A stretch of DNA of 64,000 nucleotides from positions 1-64,000 of the forward strand of contig KN832902.1 in NCBI GenBank assembly GCA_000827325.1. The letters run 5' to 3'. A program made the position numbers and the translations under genes. This stretch comes from Oidiodendron maius Zn (lineage: Eukaryota; Ascomycota; Leotiomycetes; Myxotrichaceae). The stretch's first letter is position 1. Every line of letters starts with the position of its first letter. Of this stretch, positions 10,008-21,343 are shown piece by piece. Under the pieces are notes generated by a model that was given only the letters and a program-made list of their open reading frames with translations, was not told where the DNA came from and searched no databases.

Positions 10008-12044
10008 TCAACATCTTTCATAGGACGAACTTTTAGGGACATATTAGGATAGAAAATGTTCCGCAAGGAATAATGCGGCTGCTTTCCGTACCCAGTGATC
10101 TCCGAAGCGGAATCTGAGCTGAGGCTCATCATCAAACCCCCTTAGGTGACGGGTTAAAATGGTCGTCTTGTGTGCCGTTCTACGCAACCACTTAGTTCTG
10201 CGCACAGCAAGCTGTGGTTAGCCCCTTCTCTGTGCTTCCGCCATACACAGTCGTTCGGTGGAAACTCTGCTCATTTTATTCATGGCCTGTACGAAACGTA
10301 GCCAAGTCCAATTGCCGTTACTCATCTCTGACCGCTCAATACTCACTTGGCCGATGTCCACTTGGAGACCTGCGGACGTAATTGCGGATGGCAAGAATGT
10401 AGGTATATTTGTGGAGTTTTTAAGCTGGTTGTAACAGAAGCGTCGCAACCTCAACCAAACACAATTTAATTCGTCTAGTCTCTATATCGGATCTACGATA
10501 CAAACACAGTCGCCTCAGTCATACTACTTCTGGCAGACGAGCGAGTATACCCCAGCCTCTTCACCTATGGGGTTGAATCTGATGTTGCACATCGCTGCCA
10601 CCACCCCAATGTTCTCAGCAGACATTTGTCCTATAATCACCACGGACCTTCTTCCAGCTACCGAAGCTAATATAAGAACCTTGAACTCTGTAACATTTAT
10701 TTCTTTTCATTTCTATTTTATAGAGGGTTAAGGGAGTCTCTGCTTTTATTCTAACTTAGCACTAGATATCTGGTACCCCTGCGACAATTATATACTAGAA
10801 GTAAGGAGAATTACACCAAGTAAACTACGTACAGTAAAACTGTTCCCTCCAAATCTGTTATTTTCATTCTCATTAGCCCCAAGGTCTCACTTTGTTGATG
10901 ACATTGGCTGGTTCTCATAGCAAGGGTCTCGACGAACTTAATCGTATCTGGTCAATTGATCCGAACATCCTGGTCACAACTGAGTTCAAGATTCCATGCG
11001 AAGGGGAAGCTGTTTTTGTGTAACGTTATGTCAAACTCTTAGTTTGAGATCTGATGGTTCCAGGTCGGATTGCGAACACGGGTAAGCTTAATCAGATAAT
11101 GCAAACCGATTAAAGGTTATTTTATATTTTAGAGTAAGGTCCATCCCTGCGTGCCGGAAAACCTTCCGTGCCGAAAAAAATGACAGGTACTTTGACTTTA
11201 AGCAACTCAAAATCTATGTATACCTCAATACCTCAATACCTCTTATAGTGTTTTATAAATTATATCCTATAGTCACCCCCGGACACCCTAAACCCCTCCC
11301 ACTAGAAAATTATGCCTGTATCGTCGCCCTCCTGCCTGATTCGTACAGAGTCTCCATTTGTAATAAAAATATTTCTTCCTCTATAGCTCCACCATGGAGC
11401 TCTTACTATCTCTAATATATATAAAGGGGTTGTATCCAAGCTGTAAGACCTCACAACTATGCAGGAGATCGTCCTCAGCCTTATGGCTACTGTGGCGTGC
11501 AAATTTATATAAGGTCGCTATGCTGATAAGTACCTCTAATAGGAAAACTAGCTATCTCCGGTTAGTGCAAGATTACCCTAGCTTGTTTATACTATAATAT
11601 TTTTGGTAAGATACGACGTAATTCAGCTTATATAATCATTGCCAAGCTTTGATCGTTTAACTGTGGCTGACACGTAGCTAAACGTACCCCGCGCGGCTTG
11701 ACATAGAGCTGACACGTGCGCGCCAGATCAGCCCCCAACACCAGATCAGCACCAGCATTTAATAATGCTACAGCACTCGAGCGCAGCCTGTCGAGAGCCA
11801 ACGAGATGCACAGTGCTAGAGGCAAATCCTTTTCAAGATTTTGGTCACCTAGCAGCGCTGGAGGTCTAATTTGTGGTAAAGGTCTGCCGAGTTTGCTACA
11901 AAAGATCCGGACCAGATCTGCGTGCTAGTTTATAGGCAGGTCTGGTGAGTGCCTTGTCTCGCAGGGGGCCTTCTATGCTAACCGTTGTAATTTCACATCT
12001 ACGAGCTCCTTCGATGGTTCGATACTGAGCTTATCATTTCCCAA
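10008..12044. other. 2-kb stretch without a recognisable gene
   Basis: Only short frames occur. One on the minus strand (11628-11825) contains VALLNAGADLVLGADLA, which resembles a lone ankyrin half-repeat and may be a scrap. A small direct repeat of CAATACCT lies near 11222-11242. The part just before 12045 must contain the NLR promoter. Confidence 0.4.
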
Positions 12045-15000
12045 ATGGATCCCCTCAGCGCAACCGCAAGCGTCATCGCTGTCCTTCAGCTGTCCTCCGA
12101 AGTCATCAAATACATCAACTCGGCCAGTGGCGCAACGAAAGAGAGAAAACGCCTTCGCGAGGAGCTGCGAGCGTGCGAAAATATCCTCCAACAACTCAAA
12201 GACGAGGCCGATGATTCAGAAGGGGGCAAGCTGTGGTCGGAGACTATCAAAGCCCTCGAGGCTCCAGAGGCACCACTGGGTCGACTTTGGATTGCCTTAC
12301 GCAAGATCGAGGCTAGGCTCCAGTCTAAAGATGGAATAAGGAAGACATTGGGTAGCGTAGAATGGCCTTTTCACGAGAAAGGGATAAAAGAGATCTATAC
12401 AACAATTGAGCGCGAAAAGTCTCTGCTGGAGCTAGCTTTGGCCAACAACTCCCGAAAGCTGCTCCAAGAGATTAAGAGGACTTCGGACGAGAATAAGAGG
12501 CAGCTTGTGAAGCTGATCCAGGTGATCAAGAGAAGTTCAAATGAAAGTGAGGGCCAATTTTCGGAGCTAAAATATGACCTAGCGATCCTTCAGGATTCGC
12601 AAGCAGGCCTGCACAATGGCCTAGATCGACTTAATCGCCGCCAAGAAAATCGAAATCTCCTTGAGCAGCGATTGACTATTCTCAATTGGCTGACGCCAAT
12701 CGATTACGTCGCACAACAAAGCGACTTCATCAATCGGAGACAGGCAGGAACTGGTCAATGGCTCCTGGACTCGCTGGAGTTCAAGACATGGGTGGAGGCT
12801 GAAAAGCAGACATTATTCTGCCCAGGCATACCCGGAGCCGGAAAGACAATCATCACGTCCATTGTGATTGAAGAGCTCCTCTCTCACGTCGAAAACAACC
12901 AGAGCATGGGTGTCGCATACCTCTACTGCGACTTCCGGCGGCAAGATGAACAGAAGGCCGAAGATCTTCTCGTGAGTCTACTAAAACAGCTGACTCAAGA
13001 TTGGCCTTCGCTACCGAAGTCCGTGAAATCTCTCTACGACAATCACCAAAAAAGACATACGCGACCATCGTTTAATGAAATCTCGAGAACTCTCCAATCC
13101 ATAGCCTCCTTATATTCTCGAATCTTCATTATAGTCGACGCGCTTGATGAATGCCAACTAGCCGGCGGCTGTCGAGCAAAATTTTTGTCAGAAATCTTCA
13201 ACCTTCAGGCCGAGTGTGGACTCAGCCTCTTTACAACTTCGAGATTCATCCCAGAGATCATGGAGAGATTTAAAAAGAGCCTATCATTAGAGATCCGGGC
13301 CAGTGAACAAGACGTGCGAAGATATGTAGACGGCCATATATCGCACTTACCCTCTTTTATCGGACGCTGCCCGGATCTGCAAGAGGAAGTCAAGACTGGG
13401 ATCGTCAAGGTTGTTGATGGCATGTATGCGGCTCTTGTGAATTAACGGAAATGTACTGACCGTTTTAGGTTTTTGCTTGCACAGCTCCATCTTGAGTCCT
13501 TGGTTGGGAAGAGATCCGTTAAAGCAGTTCGAGCTGCTTTGACAAGACTGCCTACTGGTTCCAAAGCGTACGACCGTGCATACAACGACGCAATGGAGCG
13601 AATCGAAGGCCAGGTTACTGATCAGGAAGAGCTTGCCAAGCAGGTCCTGTCATGGATCACCCGTGCAAAGAGGCAATTGACTACGTCGGAACTTCATCAC
13701 GCGCTTGCTGTGGAAGCCGGCGAACAAGAGCTTGACGAAGACAACCTTCCATATATCGAAGACATGATCTCGTTGTGTGCTGGATTGGTTACCGTTGACA
13801 AGGAAAGCGGTGTGATAAGGCTAGTCCACTACACGACGCAGGACTTCTTTATGCGAACGTGGAAACAGTGGTTCCCGAATTCAGAGACCGATATCACGAT
13901 GATCTGCAGTACGTACCTTTCATTTAAGGTATTTCAAAATGGACCATGCAAAACGGACAAGGAGTTTGAAGAGCGGTTACGATCTAATCGGCTATATAAC
14001 TACGCGGCACAAAACTGGGGATTACACGCTCAACAAGTTCAAAAGCCTTGCCAAGAAGTTATTAACTTCTTAAAGTCCGGTGGTAACGTCGAAGCGTCAA
14101 GTCAAGCATTATTTGTAAACAAACAAGTAATAATAGCTGGTGAGGGCTACAATGCAGGGTTTCCAAGGCATATGACAGGACTTCACTTAGCAGCATACTT
14201 TGGAGTCGACTACGCTGCGCAACTCTTACTCGATAATATTAGCCCGAATATGAAGGATGGATATGGTCGAACACCGCTCTCCTATGCTGCTGACAAAGGG
14301 CATTATGCCTTTATCCAAATACTACTGGAAGCGCGAGCGGACACGGAGCTGAAGGACAGAGATTATCGGACGCCGGTATCTTATTCTGCCTCAAATGGCC
14401 ATGAAGATGCCATGAAGCTGCTGCTTGAGAAGGGCAGGGTTGATATCGACTCGAGCGATATCCGGGGGCGAACCCCACTAGCGTGGGCTGCCATGAATGG
14501 GCATGAAGCAATCGTAAAACTGCTGCTTGAGACGGGCAAAGTTGATTTTGACTCAAAGGATGAGGAAGGGCGAACCCCACTAGCATGGGCTGCCATGAAC
14601 GGCCACGAAACAGTCGTGGAGTTATTGTTGGCAACCAAAAAAGTGGATGCTGACTCAGTAACGACCAATTATTACCAAGGTGAGATGCCATTATCTCTTG
14701 ACCTGAAAGAGCAATGGAGCTTACATGAAGTTGTTATTAGCGATGGGTCGGCCATGGGTCATTGGTGGCATTGATTCATTTCGGACGCCACTATCGTGGG
14801 CTGCTGAGAACGGCCATAGGATTATTGTAAAGCTCCTGCTTAAGACGGGCAAGGTGGATGTTGACTCGAGGGATGAATACGGGCGAACGCCACTATCGTG
14901 GGCCGCCGAGAAAGGTCATGGAGCGGTCGTGAAGCTACTTTTGGAGACTGGTAAGGTTGACGCCGACTCGAAATCCACTGGTAGGTTTAGCGCAGGTCGG

Positions 15001-15522
15001 ACACCCCTATCATTCGCTGCTGGAAATGGCCATGAAGCAGTCGTACGTCAGCTACTGAAGACGGGTAAAGTTGATGCCGACTCGAAGAATACTGGTGTAT
15101 ATCTTCCTGGTCGGACGCCCCTATCATGGGCTGCTGAAAATGGAGAAGAAGCAGTAGTAAAGATATTGCTAGAAATAGGACATGTCAATGTCGACTCGAT
15201 GTCAACTGGCGAGTATGTGCCTGATTTAGCTCCCTTATATTGGCTTGGGGAGGGCCATAGAGCAGTCGTTGAGTCTGAGACCACTGGAGAGTATTTCGTG
15301 GGCCGGACGCCGCTATCGTGGGCTGCTGAACGTGGGCACGAGCCTATCGTCCAACTATTGCTTAATAAGGGAGCCAATGCCGACTCGAAGGATAAGGATG
15401 GCTGGACACCACTGTCTTGGGCAACCAGGAATGGGCATGAGGCTGTCATCAAGCTGCTGCTCGCAACACCAGCATCGAGGCTGACTGAAAGACTACTAGG
15501 TGAACATGCGGGTCCGACCTAA
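12045..15522 (+). CDS. NLR-type STAND protein: Helo_like_N, NACHT, about 12 ankyrin repeats
   Basis: The N-terminus ([20 protein letters not shown]) matches the Helo-like N-terminal domain of fungal STAND proteins. A coiled helical region follows, then a NACHT with P-loop GIPGAGKT at 12829-12852 and Walker [11 protein letters not shown]. An intron at 13424-13468 (GTATGC..TTTTAG, branch TACTGAC) joins DG-M to FLLAQLHL exactly. The second half is an array of ~33-residue ankyrin repeats ([20 protein letters not shown] type) from ~14180 to 15480, several nearly alike. Between ~14680 and 14740 the frame changes by one: either a 61-nt intron (14680-14740, GTGAGA..ATTAG), which fits the frame, or an indel in one repeat, since [13 protein letters not shown] in the new frame begins before that acceptor. 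Such proteins are thought to sense non-self through the repeats and act through the N-terminal domain. Frame-dependent readings at the repeat array need cDNA support. Confidence 0.8.
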
Positions 15523-15774
15523 TGTTTGCATTAGCTGTTAAAAGCTAAAGTCAAAGTTTAATTTATTTGCTATTTTAATTATCAGAATGGGTAGAGAATT
15601 GAAGGATTGTAAGACTTTTAATTATATATAGAATTCTATGATAGTGCTGACAAGCAGCGAAATAGAGTAAGTTATGGATTTTCTTTTTTTTTAATCAAAA
15701 ATGGCGCGAAGCCGATTTAGATTCTACTATAGAAACAAAACATTATATACATGTAGAGCATAACCATACCTTAC

Positions 15775-16719
15775 TTACCCTTCGTACCTTGGGGATGGGG
15801 ACTGGAACGACTGAGCGGCAGCTCTGTCCCAAGCTCGACACGGGCTGTTCTGGAAACTTCTACATGCGACGCCACCCCATGCCGCGCCACACCACACTTC
15901 TTTGCGCCACACTTTCCCGTGACATAAAAAGTGATAATAAACTACGATTAGCGTGGTATAAAAGGCTAAAGGGAGAACATGATCCTCTGCATCAATCCCA
16001 ACTGCAATAAGAAGCGTAAGGTTATATCGAGATCGAGTATGAGTACCATCAAAGGCATAAAAGGGTCGTAGAGTCTGGATTCCTGTATTAATCGGTCCAA
16101 ATACCACAAAAAGGGCCTCAAAATTCCCCTCTTCAGATGCCTGCCATGTAGCATAAGAGCTATCCCCTTGAGCTATCTTAACTTGCTCAATCCAAGAGGG
16201 TATTAGCTTAAAGCTAGCACCTTCATCACCATCAAGGGTATCCCAAAGTCGCTCTCTTGCCCTCCATGCCGAGATATATGGCACACCTGGAAGTTTATGA
16301 TATATTGCAGCTCGTTGACGTAGCTCTTTTGGTTTGATATGTCGATTAATCGTAACATCTCGTTCAATAAGGCTTGCAAGATACCAAGAAGAGTGCCGCT
16401 GCTTAAATCCACTATGAGTAGAAGGAGGGCAGTCATGGGGAGTATATATAATAATGCCGAAAAATCCATCCTTTTGCCGTGCAATTCGAATATAGAAGGA
16501 GCAGGTCTTTGAAAGGCAGTGGAGGTGAAGTCGTGTCTTATTATTATGTGTAGAAGGAGCCCAAGACTCGCCGCGATCAAGGATCCAGGTCTTTACTGCT
16601 TTCTTTGCATCAGTAATACTAGCCCAAGACTTAGACGTAATATCACTAGCAGCTGGAAAGGACCACTGCTCTTCAATTGACTCCATACTGTAGAAAAGGT
16701 GGTGCAAAAGGTGTTGCAA
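15775..16719 (-). mobile_element. Truncated MULE transposase (N-terminal part)
   Basis: The frame runs leftwards from 16719. It has a FAR1/WRKY-GCM1-like DNA-binding region (WASITDAKKAVKTWILDRGE, then LHCLSKTCSFYIRIARQKDG), a linker typical of fungal MULEs (IKPKELRQRAAIYHKLPG), and the start of the MULE catalytic domain (FYAFDGTHTRSRYNLTLLIA, with the first catalytic Asp). After EDHVLPLAFYT similarity stops and a short unrelated tail runs to the stop. About 310 residues remain, where full transposases have 600 or more, and the second and third catalytic acids are missing, so it cannot transpose on its own. It lies just after the NLR, in the opposite orientation. Confidence 0.75.
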
Positions 16720-16855
16720 AAGGTGGCGATAATAGTCTAAAAATCATAAGTAAATAACGCGACGCGTTGTTTATGTAGGGGTACTTAAGTTTATACTAAC
16801 TATATAGGTAATTAGAGAGTATATAGGCATACCTTAGATACCACAGAGTTGGCCT

Positions 16856-16955
16856 AGAATACCCTGAAAGTGCGGTTCTAGTAATTAAGTGATATGTGGG
16901 TGCGGTTTCAGTAATTTACGGAAATGTGAGTGCGGTATTAGTAATTTGCCGAATA
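16856..16955 (+). repeat. Three degenerate ~32-bp direct repeats (TGCGGT..AGTAATT)
   Basis: The core TGCGGTTcTAGTAATT recurs three times at spacings of ~31-33 bp (near 16870, 16901 and 16932) with intervening GGAAATGTGAG-like sequence. They sit just upstream of the MULE start and may be its subterminal repeats. A similar motif (GTATCTAGTAAAAAGCCG, CATCCAGTAAATTGCCG) appears at 54543-54613. Confidence 0.5.
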
Positions 16956-17066
16956 AATAAAGGTAAGTTGGCCACAACTTCTGGACGCCTCCATCGATGC
17001 AGGCGACAGGACAATGGTTGCTAGATGACCACTCCCTTAATCCGCACCTGCTAAATTACTTAGTTA

Positions 17067-17857
17067 GTGTCTATCAATGAGAACATTCAATTAGACGACC
17101 TCTTTCCTCAATTCTCAAAGCTGGCACCCAAGCTACGCCTCCTCGTTTGGACACATACCTGGCCAGCACCCCGAATGATCGAGGCAGCCCTCTGTGAACA
17201 TGAAATAGCCCCCGATGAATATAGAGACATTATAATATTACGTTTTGCAGACCCATTATCGGTGGTGCTGGATGACGATGGTTTCTGTCGAAAGCTGTCG
17301 GAGAGGGTCCGTTGGTGCACTGTCGTCCCCCCGTGTCTCTTCAAGTTTGTCGTGGGTCTCGGATGCATACATTGAGCAAGTACTGTCGAATAGAACATAC
17401 AGCAGCCAAAGAAGGCTCTTTTTACTTCAACCCATATCGCGATGTACTCTGGTTGAGCACGGACTTTACTGAGTATCTTCAACAGCTGACGCAATGTTAT
17501 GGAGAGCAGCTGAACGGTATTAAGACATTGCTCGTCGGGGAGGCTCGGTGGGACGAGACTACACCGGCTGAATTCACTTCTTCGTACCTGGAGCCATTTG
17601 GGGGCCTTAAAGTCATTCTGCTTCTGCTTTATACTGACGATGAAGACGGTTATGAAGGCACCGAAGACGGGGAAGATGCGGATGGCGAGAATGGTGGTGG
17701 AGTAGGCGGACTTGGCAGCGACAAAGGAGAAATCAAGGCTGGAGAGCTCTATGCGCGTGCTGACAAGTTTAAAGCTGAGTACGCGGAGTTCTTAGAACAT
17801 CATAATCGGCCAGCAAAGAGCTTCCGGTGCGTGGACTGCAGTTCAACATTCTACTAA
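17067..17857 (+). CDS. 2EXR-domain protein, frame changes once
   Basis: The N-terminal part has FPQFSKLAPKLRLLVWTHTW, a fungal 2EXR domain (named from EXR motifs, function unknown), followed by RMIEAALCEHE and LSVVLDDDGFC. Near 17310-17330 the homologous frame shifts: the first frame ends at 17375, while VSLQVCRGSRMHTLSKY, characteristic of the same family, lies in a second frame that continues FYFNPYRDVLWLSTDF to a stop at 17857. No convincing intron bridges the two; a CCCCCC run lies at the switch, so a one-base indel or sequencing error is likely. The C-terminal third is acidic and Gly/Asp-rich, then ends CVDCSSTFY. 2EXR genes often lie among HET/NLR genes in accessory fungal DNA, as here. 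Confidence 0.65.
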
Positions 17858-18328
17858 ACCGCGAGCGCCATCTCATCCCTCTCTACATCCGAATCCTCCC
17901 ATGCTCATACCAGTTGCATAATCTGTTGGTCTGCTGCCTCAGAGACGAGCACATCCTTTACTACGAAGACAAACCCAGTCGCTCGTAAGATCACAGCAGG
18001 CTTTCTAGAATTCATCCGCCCGACACTCCTGCCCACTTCAGTATCAACGCCTTGCAACGAGGTTATATCCACTTCTGTCGTCTCGAAATATCGTACAAGA
18101 ATACCAGAGTCGCACTGGCAACGCCGACCAACAGACGATCCAGGAACGAAGCTCAACTATCATTCATGACCAGCACGAAGGTTGCCTCTCAGATCCTCCA
18201 CCCCAAGGCACGTCGGCCGTTGAACAGGGAGCTGGATGGAGGCCGATAATACCAAGCATGCTGTAAGGACACAGACTTCAGGAGGATGCTTACGGCTAAT
18301 GCGCACGCAATTTGTCAATTTTTGCATG
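17858..18328. other. No gene recognised
   Basis: Short open frames exist on both strands (for example 17905-18156 minus) but none resembles a known protein or shows clear exon structure. Confidence 0.35.
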
Positions 18329-18819
18329 CTATAGCTCCTCGTCTTCGAAATCCAATTCTACTTTGTACAACATCCCCTTCCGCCTCTGCTGAATTTTCTC
18401 TTTCCATCTCTCTTTCCATCTCACTTTCCATCTCTCTTTCCATCTCTCTATCCAGAGCTGCTTTAGTTCCGGCTCCTCATCAGCCTGCGTTCGGATACTG
18501 ACAGCGCCATCCTGCGGCAGAGGCTGCTGCAAGATCATGCCCCAACCCTGACGACTCGTCTACTTGTGGTAGAGCCGCGCCGAGGAACTCCGTCACGCAG
18601 GACTCGATAGGTATGTTCATGTCGAAGGAGTAGTCCATTTTCAAGCACGCGGGGTTGTTCGCTAGCTGGCACAAAGGCTACCTGTAAGAGACAGAAAAAA
18701 GGTGGGCTGGTAGAGAGGTGCATACTACTGTCTACTCTCATCGCGCGGAGGGTGAAATACGCAACTAGCGCACTGAAGATGCCGGTGATGGAGCTAAGGA
18801 GGCCGAAAACAAGAGCCAT
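18329..18819 (-). pseudogene. Copy A of a repeated tail family: membrane N-terminus plus WKER-repeat tail
   Basis: Exon 1 (18736-18819) encodes a hydrophobic segment, MALVFGLLSSITGIFSALVA, consistent with one membrane helix. A 54-nt intron (18682-18735, GTAGAC..TTACAG, in-frame length) leads to VAFVPASEQPRVLENGLLL. Near 18535 the frame must shift to continue as PQDGAVSIRTQADEEPELKQ, then four WK(E/V)(R/K) units and the tail QQRRKGMLYKVELDFEDEEL. The tail matches those of 24246-26131 (QRRRGMLHKVELDFEEEL) and 23930-24140. Family unrecognised. The frame slip makes this copy probably non-functional unless an unseen intron covers it. Confidence 0.5.
18398..18452 (-). repeat. 12-bp minisatellite coding WKER units
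   Basis: On the plus strand CTCTTTCCATCT repeats about 4.5 times with one variant unit. Read on the minus strand it codes (W-K-E/V-R), giving a strongly charged, probably helical stretch. The related copies near 24090-24110 and 24455-24480 have only one unit, so the expansion is specific to copy A. Confidence 0.7.
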
Positions 18820-19157
18820 TATCGTATCTGAGGAAGCTAGGAGAGCTGGTTAGTTTATTGCGGGAGTCTATTCAGAGATAACTGATACTCGTACCCATCT
18901 TCATAAAACGCCTCCAGGTAAAGGTACTTCCGTCGCTGTGTAGGGGCCTCTGTTCCAACGTATAAACTGAACTCAAAGATCTAAAGAGTTGTTCTTAAGA
19001 TATTTCCAATTCGCTTTCATGTTGAGGAAAACTTATAAAGTTTTTGTGTTAGCCATGGAGTCGAGAGGTTTGGTGGTGAAGGGGCAGCGATTAAATGTAT
19101 GTCGGGCGGGGCGGAATAGGGACGCCAAGCGTGGTTTCGTCAAGGGTATACAAATCC
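18820..19157. other. No gene seen
   Basis: The 338 bases upstream of copy A contain no recognisable coding segment; they probably hold its former promoter. Confidence 0.35.
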
Positions 19158-19714
19158 TGGGTATTGATACGTTCCCCCACCCCCATTTGTTAAACACCAG
19201 CACAATTTAAGCCTATTTGGGACTAGATAAAGGCGGTCAGACTAAATCCCTATATTTGGTAGGGATCACCACTAAAAAAAGTACCTTTGATGCTAAGTGT
19301 ATGTGTATCGCAATATATGGTAACTCAACCACTACAGCTGAATTGCTACGCTGCTCCTACCACCTTGCATATGAGATACTTTAATTTGTTAGTAAGTTCC
19401 TGCAAAATCCAGGTACCTTAACAGATCCCTTACCTAGCAAATGGCCTCAATTGTAAATCAGCCTTCTCAGGCATGGCCGGTATCTCAGCAGTCTGATATT
19501 AGCCCTGGAACTCAGTCGGATTGGATACCAGGCACTCAATACACCATACACCACTTTCAGTAGTTAGATAATATCTCGGTTCTCAGCAATATTACAAAGT
19601 GACATCTTTTACTATACAAAAAAGGAGTGTTAGGAGGTACCGGCAGAAATTCCCAAATAGGCTTAAATGGTGGTGGTGTTTAACAAAGGGGGTGGTGGAA
19701 CGTATCGATACCTC
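19158..19714. mobile_element. Inverted-repeat DNA element (~557 bp, ~60-bp TIRs)
   Basis: The left arm 19158-19222 (GGTATTGATACG.. to ..TTTAAGCCTATTTGGG) and the right arm 19653-19714 are inverted copies with roughly 85-90% identity by eye. The interior has a short ATG frame (MASIVNQPSQAWPVSQQSD...) ending after ~40 codons, so no transposase is present. Target-site duplication is not clear. A related right-arm sequence occurs alone at 33815-33890. Class unknown; plausibly a non-autonomous DNA transposon. Confidence 0.7.
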
Positions 19715-19798
19715 GCCCCACACTCGTGATTCTGAGAGGGACCAGCTCACTGATCTGACCAGCTTACTGATCAACTACGTTAAAGTAATAGCACTAGG

Positions 19799-19918
19799 GG
19801 GTGCTTACGCTTACCTTAATAAAGTAGTACACAACAAACATCGATTTTACGCACCCTATAGTTATCGCGTTTCTAATGTTTGTTGTATACTGCTTCATTA
19901 GGGTAAGCGTAAGCACCC
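19799..19918. mobile_element. 120-bp fold-back MITE
   Basis: The arms GGGTGCTTACGCTTACC... and its reverse complement at the right end pair over ~44 bp with a few mismatches, leaving a ~30-bp loop, so the whole unit folds into one hairpin. There is no coding capacity. It directly abuts the next element at 19919. Confidence 0.75.
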
Positions 19919-20260
19919 ACCCGATTTTACCGCAAAAATCACGATTTTAAAATTATAATAACTTAACCATTTCTCAATATGTTAATGTAAAATTAAAAAT
20001 CCCAGTTATTTACCTATATGCAATTAATATTTATACTCAGCTTATTTATCCATTAAGTATTTATTAAGTTATATAGGTTAAGGTTAAATTTAAGGGCCAA
20101 AATTTAATACCTTAAAAGTTTATAGATTTATCTCCTTTAAATTCCTAAATATTAGTTATATATAGGTAAAAAGCCAGGAATTTTAATTTTATATTAAAAT
20201 ATTAAGAAATGGTTAAGTTATTGCAGTTTTAAAATCGTGGTTTTTGCGGCAAAATTGGGT
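19919..20260. mobile_element. 342-bp AT-rich MITE
   Basis: The ends ACCCGATTTTACCGCAAAAA and its inverted counterpart (..GCGGCAAAATTGGGT) pair over ~60 bp with scattered, mostly C/T and G/A, differences. The interior is extremely AT-rich and has no ORF. The right end touches the second 43-bp direct repeat exactly. Confidence 0.75.
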
Positions 20261-20303
20261 GACCAGCTCACTGATCTGACCAGCTTACTGATCAACTACG
20301 TTA

Positions 20304-21341
20304 CTTCACCGCTGTACCTCCGTAGGTAAGCATAGTGTGAGCACGTGACACACGCAGGGCAGAACGTAAGCAAGGGCAGAATGCACGAATGTACTGCTGT
20401 CAATAAATGGCATAAAGCAGGTGCAGAACTTTTGAGCAAGTGATGACATAAGAAGCATGAAGGTAAGTTAGAGGCTGTTGGTCTCACGTGATATTTAGTG
20501 GCGCCGCCTTCCTGAAACTGCAATCGATTTTATCAGCCAACAGATGTGGCTGCAGACGCATGTACAAAGCCACGTGCATAGAGTACACGGAACTGTCTCC
20601 TAGCGCCTCGACGGCCCACAAATTGAAGAAGTCGGCGACGAAGCCACGACCTGCGGGGACCGCTGATAGACTCGTGGACTTCTTGAATCACACTGCCGGT
20701 CAGCATGGGCCGACCCTCTGGCGCAGGATAGCGGTTGGGCATGACAAAACAGCCTTTCATGTCTTTGTTAAGTGTCTTCTTAAACTACTACTTTATTCAT
20801 AAATTTGTTTTGTGTTTTAGAGGCTATGGAAGTAATAGAAGCAACAAAGGAGCCGGAAAACCCGTCTCGGTGAGGATAATGGATTTGTTTGCAACGCATT
20901 TGATTAATTGAAGGGTTGGCCTTCGAGATTAAGAGATGGCATTGTGTATCCTTGTTGGCTTACTGTTTTATTTTTATTCCTATTGTCCGTTGAGGCGCGT
21001 AGACATCGCAAACGGGTACAGTACAAAGAGCGTCTAGGATTGCCTTCGAGTATTCTCCATCCCATGTCTATCGGTCTTTGCGACGTGCAACAAAAGCTTT
21101 GACCCCAGCCGTGATTGGTCTGCTCGGACGGTATTAAATGCCGCCATTATTTCCTGCTTCGCAACAAAGATATCTGACACCATTGGCCCAGTACGTGTTG
21201 GTAGTTCATGAAAAGGAAATTTAAACTGACGTGGTACCATATCTCTTGAGTAATCTCGTTTACGCCTTCCTATGTGCCTGCCTTCAGCTTGTTTTTAGAG
21301 CTAGCTTCTTGGCTAATAACAATTCATATTATTGGATATTA
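20304..21341. other. No gene recognised
   Basis: The longest frame (20488-20802, plus) gives a 104-residue protein without recognisable motifs or similarity to its surroundings. The remainder is stop-rich. Confidence 0.35.
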
Positions 21342-21343
21342 TA

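Larger units (their letters stand above)
19740..20303 (+). repeat. 43-bp direct repeats bracketing two small elements
   Basis: The sequence starting GACCAGCTCACTGATCTGAC and ending CAACTACGTTA occurs identically at 19740-19782 and 20261-20303. Each copy contains two near-identical CCAGCT(C/T)ACTGATC units. Between them lie 16 bases plus the two inverted-repeat elements at 19799-19918 and 19919-20260. The repeats could be a tandem duplication invaded by the elements, or the ends of a composite element. Confidence 0.8.

Noticed and set aside
10218-10454. Small minus-strand ORF (78 aa)
   Set aside because: No motif, no splice context, length within chance.
14311-15452. Long minus-strand frames (14311-14691, 14381-14668, 15048-15452)
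   Set aside because: They lie antisense to the ankyrin array; repeated GC-rich repeat codons keep the opposite strand open. No family resemblance.
18989-19210. ORF crossing the left arm of the 557-bp element
   Set aside because: Ends within the TIR and lacks coding features.
20488-20802. 104-aa ORF and its antisense partner
   Set aside because: Neither strand matches a known protein; no introns or conserved features to support it.
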